DNA of 64,000 nucleotides from positions 1-64,000 of the forward strand of contig CAYRQK010000002.1 of NCBI GenBank assembly GCA_964426605.1. The letters are read 5' to 3'. The notes under the pieces were generated by a model that saw nothing but the letters and a program-made list of their open reading frames with translations, was not told the origin of the DNA and did not search any database. The position numbers were made by a program, and so were the translations under genes. Positions 61,844 to 64,000 of the stretch are shown here, piece by piece. How positions within the stretch are numbered: position 1 is the first letter of the stretch; each line of letters starts with the position of its first letter. This DNA is from JAGQNT01 sp964426605 (lineage in GTDB: Bacteria; Patescibacteriota; Saccharimonadia; Saccharimonadales; UBA4665).

Positions 61844-61942
61844 GAAAAAGACAGTGAGACCGTATGGTTCAGATATATGATTTGTGTCGACAGCTTTTGC
61901 TGCCACCAACCCATATATCCACCCATTACGCCTGTCTTTTTC
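61844..61942 (+). ncRNA. Nested long-range hairpin, possible small RNA or terminator
   Basis: Three nested stems on one axis: GAAAAAGACAG/CTGTCTTTTTC (61844-61854 with 61932-61942), ATATATG/CATATAT (61873-61879 with 61912-61918) and CAGC/GCTG (61891-61902, loop TTTT). The outer right arm contains a T5 run. About 100 nt in all. Either the terminator of the cysteine-rich gene or a structured RNA. The interval 61943-62051 holds only the next promoter and leader. Confidence 0.5.
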
Positions 61943-61973
61943 TATGCTCCACTTTTATTCCAGCCACACATTA

Positions 61974-62002
61974 TTGACAATCAAGCATAAGTGTGTTACA
62001 TT
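61974..62002 (+). promoter_or_regulatory. Consensus promoter of the 203-aa orphan gene
   Basis: TTGACA (61974-61979), 17-nt spacer, TACATT (61997-62002). A leader of about 40 nt with AAGGGA follows. Confidence 0.75.
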
Positions 62003-62051
62003 GTAACTAGTCTAGCCAAAACAAAAACTAGAATTAAAAGGGAACCCAAAA

Positions 62052-62663
62052 ATGAGCGAAAAACCTAAGTTACAAAGAAGCGAGCAAGATATAGCCGACC
62101 AAATCGTGCGCGTATCCGACAAGCTGTATGAGCGCGCCGATAAGCTCCAACCCAAATCATTGAAGGCTGAAGTAACCCATTCCGGCACGAGCACAGCACC
62201 AGTGTATTACGGTTTGCATACAACTTATAAAGCTGCTGAACTAAGCGATGGTACAAGGATTAAGACTACCCATAACAGAGATGGGGGCACACGCATGGTC
62301 GATGTCTATACCGGTGACGATACTGCAAATCATTACCTGCGCTCCGGTTATCTATTCAATGGCCGAAAAGTAGCCAAAACAACTACATACACTACAGAAG
62401 ATAATGGGCGCCACCAAACTGTAGCAACAGCTGAAGATGAGATTATAAACAACAAAGCTCCCGGCTGGAGTACTCGTTACGACAATCCTGAACTAACGAT
62501 TACTGAAGATTTTAAAGAAATCCAAGGGGATGATAAGTCAGGATATGCCATTCTTAATGCTGCCGAAACACTAGGCGCAATTCGGGGCGCAATTGCTCGA
62601 GCCGAGATTGAAATCCAGCAAAAAGACCTGCCCGCCGAACAAATCGAAGTCCACAAAGGTTAG
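62052..62663 (+). CDS. Orphan protein, 203 aa
   Basis: Not recognised. It begins MSEKPKLQRSEQD; a helical N-terminus precedes a mixed beta domain (VYYGLHTTYKAAELSDGTRIKTTHNRDGGTRM) and a helical end. No signal peptide or membrane segment. AT-richer than neighbours; A/T-rich leader with AAGGGA 8-9 nt upstream. Convergent with rpoD across a hairpin-rich spacer. Accessory gene of unknown role. Confidence 0.72.
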   Translation: MSEKPKLQRSEQDIADQIVRVSDKLYERADKLQPKSLKAEVTHSGTSTAPVYYGLHTTYKAAELSDGTRIKTTHNRDGGTRMVDVYTGDDTANHYLRSGYLFNGRKVAKTTTYTTEDNGRHQTVATAEDEIINNKAPGWSTRYDNPELTITEDFKEIQGDDKSGYAILNAAETLGAIRGAIARAEIEIQQKDLPAEQIEVHKG

Positions 62664-62760
62664 CCTAACTACCGGCTGGGGGTTGATCTGCCCTCGCGAC
62701 GTTCTTGGCGGAACTGTTGCCAAAGTGACAATCTAACCAGCCGAGGACTGTTTGAACGAA

Positions 62761-62789
62761 AAAGGGAGTAACTACTCGTTACTCCCTTT
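62761..62789. terminator. Perfect 12-bp hairpin after the orphan gene
   Basis: AAAGGGAGTAAC/GTTACTCCCTTT, 5-nt loop, preceded by A's; works at least on the minus strand and probably both ways. Confidence 0.75.
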
Positions 62790-62864
62790 GTAGTGAGTTC
62801 CGCAGGCGATTGTCGTCTTTGACGACAGTTACCCAAGAACCAAAGCGGCGGGCTTGGGTTTTTG

Positions 62865-62892
62865 GTTACTTTTGGGCCAAACCAAAAGTAAC
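62865..62892. repeat. Interspersed palindrome, copy B
   Basis: GTTACTTTTGG/CCAAAAGTAAC with 6-nt loop. Shares TACTTTTGGGCCAA and CAAAAGTA with copy A at 44023. No T run, so it is not an ordinary terminator. Confidence 0.7.
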
Positions 62893-62898
62893 TGGACC

Positions 62899-62915
62899 AA
62901 GAGGTCGTACCTCTT
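62899..62915. other. Short hairpin next to palindrome B
   Basis: AAGAGGT/ACCTCTT with a 3-nt loop, directly after copy B and 31 nt before the rpoD stop. Part of a hairpin-rich spacer (62664-62945) that holds no gene I can support. Confidence 0.55.
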
Positions 62916-62945
62916 AAAATTGGGGAATGTGGTCTAGTATGTAAG

Positions 62946-64000
62946 CTAGCCCTTGATGTAGTCGTGCAGTTTCTTAGCATCACGGTGCTTGCGCAACTTG
63001 GCAAGCGCCTTGGCTTCTATCTGACGGATACGCTCACGAGTCACGGCAAACTCTTGCCCGACTTCCTCGAGGGTGTGGCTTTTGCCGTCTTCCAGACCAA
63101 AGCGCAGCTTGATGATCTTCTGCTCGCGCTCGGTCAGTGCCCCCAGCATGTCCTTGACTTGCTCTTTCAGCAGCTGGTTGGTGGCAGATTCTTCGGGGCT
63201 GACGGTGTCTTCGTCCTCGATAAAGTCGGCCAGTACCGAGTCTTCCTCGTCGTCACGGATAGAAGCATCCAGCGATGAAATATCCTGCTTGATCTTCATG
63301 ATGTGCTCGACCTTGTCGACCTCAATCTCCATCTCTTTGGCGATCTCTTCGTTGGTTGGTTCACGGTTGAGTTCTTGGGTCAGACGACGCTGGGTACGCA
63401 ACAATTTGTTGATGGTTTCGACCATGTGCACCGGGATACGGATGGTACGGGCCTGATCAGCAATAGCACGGGTAATAGCTTGGCGAATCCACCAGGTGGC
63501 GTAGGTACTAAACTTGAAGCCTTTGTCGGGGTCAAACTTCTCAACGGCGCGCAGTAATCCGGTATTGCCCTCTTGAATCAGGTCAAGTAAGTCCAGACCG
63601 CGGCCGACATAACGCTTGGCAATTGAGACAACCAAGCGCATGTTGGCTTCGGCCATTTGGTCTTTGGCGAGTTGCTCGCCGGCAACCACGCGCTTGGCGA
63701 GCGCTAGTTCTTGTTCGGCGTTAAGCAGCGGAATCTTACCAATCTCACGCAGGTATAAACGCACCGAGTCATCGGCAACGTCGTCGTCTAGGTACACCGG
63801 CTTGGCCGCCTCGGCGACAATCTCTTCTTCGTCACCCTCTTCGGTTACCCACTCATTGCTGAAGGCAGCGGCATCCGGCTCAGTAGTCGTAACCTCGACA
63901 CTAGCTTCGGCTAGCTCGGTAAATAGCGCGTCGAGAATCTCGGCGTTTTCCGGTACGGCAGCTATGGAATCGTTGATGGCCTTCTGGTCGATGTGACCGT
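62946..64000 (-). CDS. rpoD: Primary sigma factor RpoD (5' end outside the window)
   Basis: At least 351 codons; the reading frame runs off the right edge. Visible from the edge: a region-1.1-like helical part ([20 protein letters not shown]), an acidic linker, then regions 1.2-4 ([16 protein letters not shown] start, [89 protein letters not shown]). The housekeeping sigma; the second, actinobacterial-like sigma lies 5 kb away. Confidence 0.96.
   Translation of the reverse strand, partial: GHIDQKAINDSIAAVPENAEILDALFTELAEASVEVTTTEPDAAAFSNEWVTEEGDEEEIVAEAAKPVYLDDDVADDSVRLYLREIGKIPLLNAEQELALAKRVVAGEQLAKDQMAEANMRLVVSIAKRYVGRGLDLLDLIQEGNTGLLRAVEKFDPDKGFKFSTYATWWIRQAITRAIADQARTIRIPVHMVETINKLLRTQRRLTQELNREPTNEEIAKEMEIEVDKVEHIMKIKQDISSLDASIRDDEEDSVLADFIEDEDTVSPEESATNQLLKEQVKDMLGALTEREQKIIKLRFGLEDGKSHTLEEVGQEFAVTRERIRQIEAKALAKLRKHRDAKKLHDYIKG

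Noticed and set aside
62669..63004. 111-codon minus-strand ORF over the hairpin spacer and rpoD end
   Set aside because: It reads through several inverted repeats and overlaps rpoD out of frame; typical spurious ORF over REP-like DNA.
1..64000. CRISPR arrays, insertion sequences, rRNA operons, complete prophages
   Set aside because: No regularly spaced repeats, transposase motifs, rRNA segments or phage structural genes were seen on either strand.

Overview
This window reads as a chromosomal segment of a candidate-phylum-radiation bacterium, most likely Saccharibacteria (TM7). The inference rests on gene content: a compact, mostly minus-strand layout; a Gram-positive-like type IV pilus locus (pilM-N-O, two or three motor/platform genes, several prepilins, no secretin); RNase J plus PNPase; one XerC-like recombinase; and several small orphan families. 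TGA is used as an ordinary stop, which argues against SR1/Gracilibacteria. No taxonomic marker (16S rRNA) is present, so the assignment is inference.

Layout. 0-9.7 kb: tRNA-Val, a 40-codon ORF, nrdR, a membrane glycosyltransferase pair, tandem tRNA-Thr/tRNA-Gly, an MFS exporter, tRNA-Asp next to a partial copy of its own 3' end, a parvulin-type foldase with a PH-domain protein, tRNA-Arg, a truncated-looking FnIII protein, ndk and xerC. 9.7-23.1 kb: the type IV pilus block on the minus strand (780-aa secreted protein, pilM, pilN, pilO, a small membrane protein, pilB, pilT, pilC, major pilin, prepilin peptidase, three minor prepilins). 23.2-26.4 kb: an AT-richer accessory segment (a soluble GT2 enzyme and an orphan protein) that carries a decayed second copy of the ychF promoter and 5' end. 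26.4-34.1 kb: ychF, a PH-domain protein, a Crp-type regulator, a phosphoribosyltransferase, and the rpsF-ssb-rpsR-efp-ligT-tlyA operon. 34.2-47.4 kb: ftsK, RNase J, a family-4-like uracil-DNA glycosylase, pnp, rpsO, an acetyltransferase, truB, a DHH protein with a long disordered tail, rpsT and holA. 47.5-61.4 kb: a fused trehalose-6-phosphate synthase/phosphatase, mutM, orphan genes, folP, polA, an actinobacterial-looking sigma factor, a P-type ATPase and a P-loop kinase. 61.4-64 kb: a cysteine-rich miniprotein locus, strong nested hairpins, an orphan gene, a hairpin-rich spacer and rpoD (cut by the window end).

How the parts work together: the pilus block is a near-complete assembly machine (pilin, peptidase, assembly and retraction ATPases, platform, PilMNO alignment complex). 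The 26-47 kb part is housekeeping: translation, RNA turnover, replication and repair. Two sigma factors lie within 7 kb of each other.

The most striking window-wide signal is in promoters. At least 18 monocistronic or first-in-operon genes have a -10 box (TACAAT, TATACT and relatives, often preceded by TGn) ending 6-9 nt before the start codon, so their mRNAs should be leaderless. Most ribosomal genes and some operon genes instead have Shine-Dalgarno sequences, and a third group has A-rich leaders without one. I used this to choose several start codons. No CRISPR array, rRNA, insertion sequence or complete prophage is visible.
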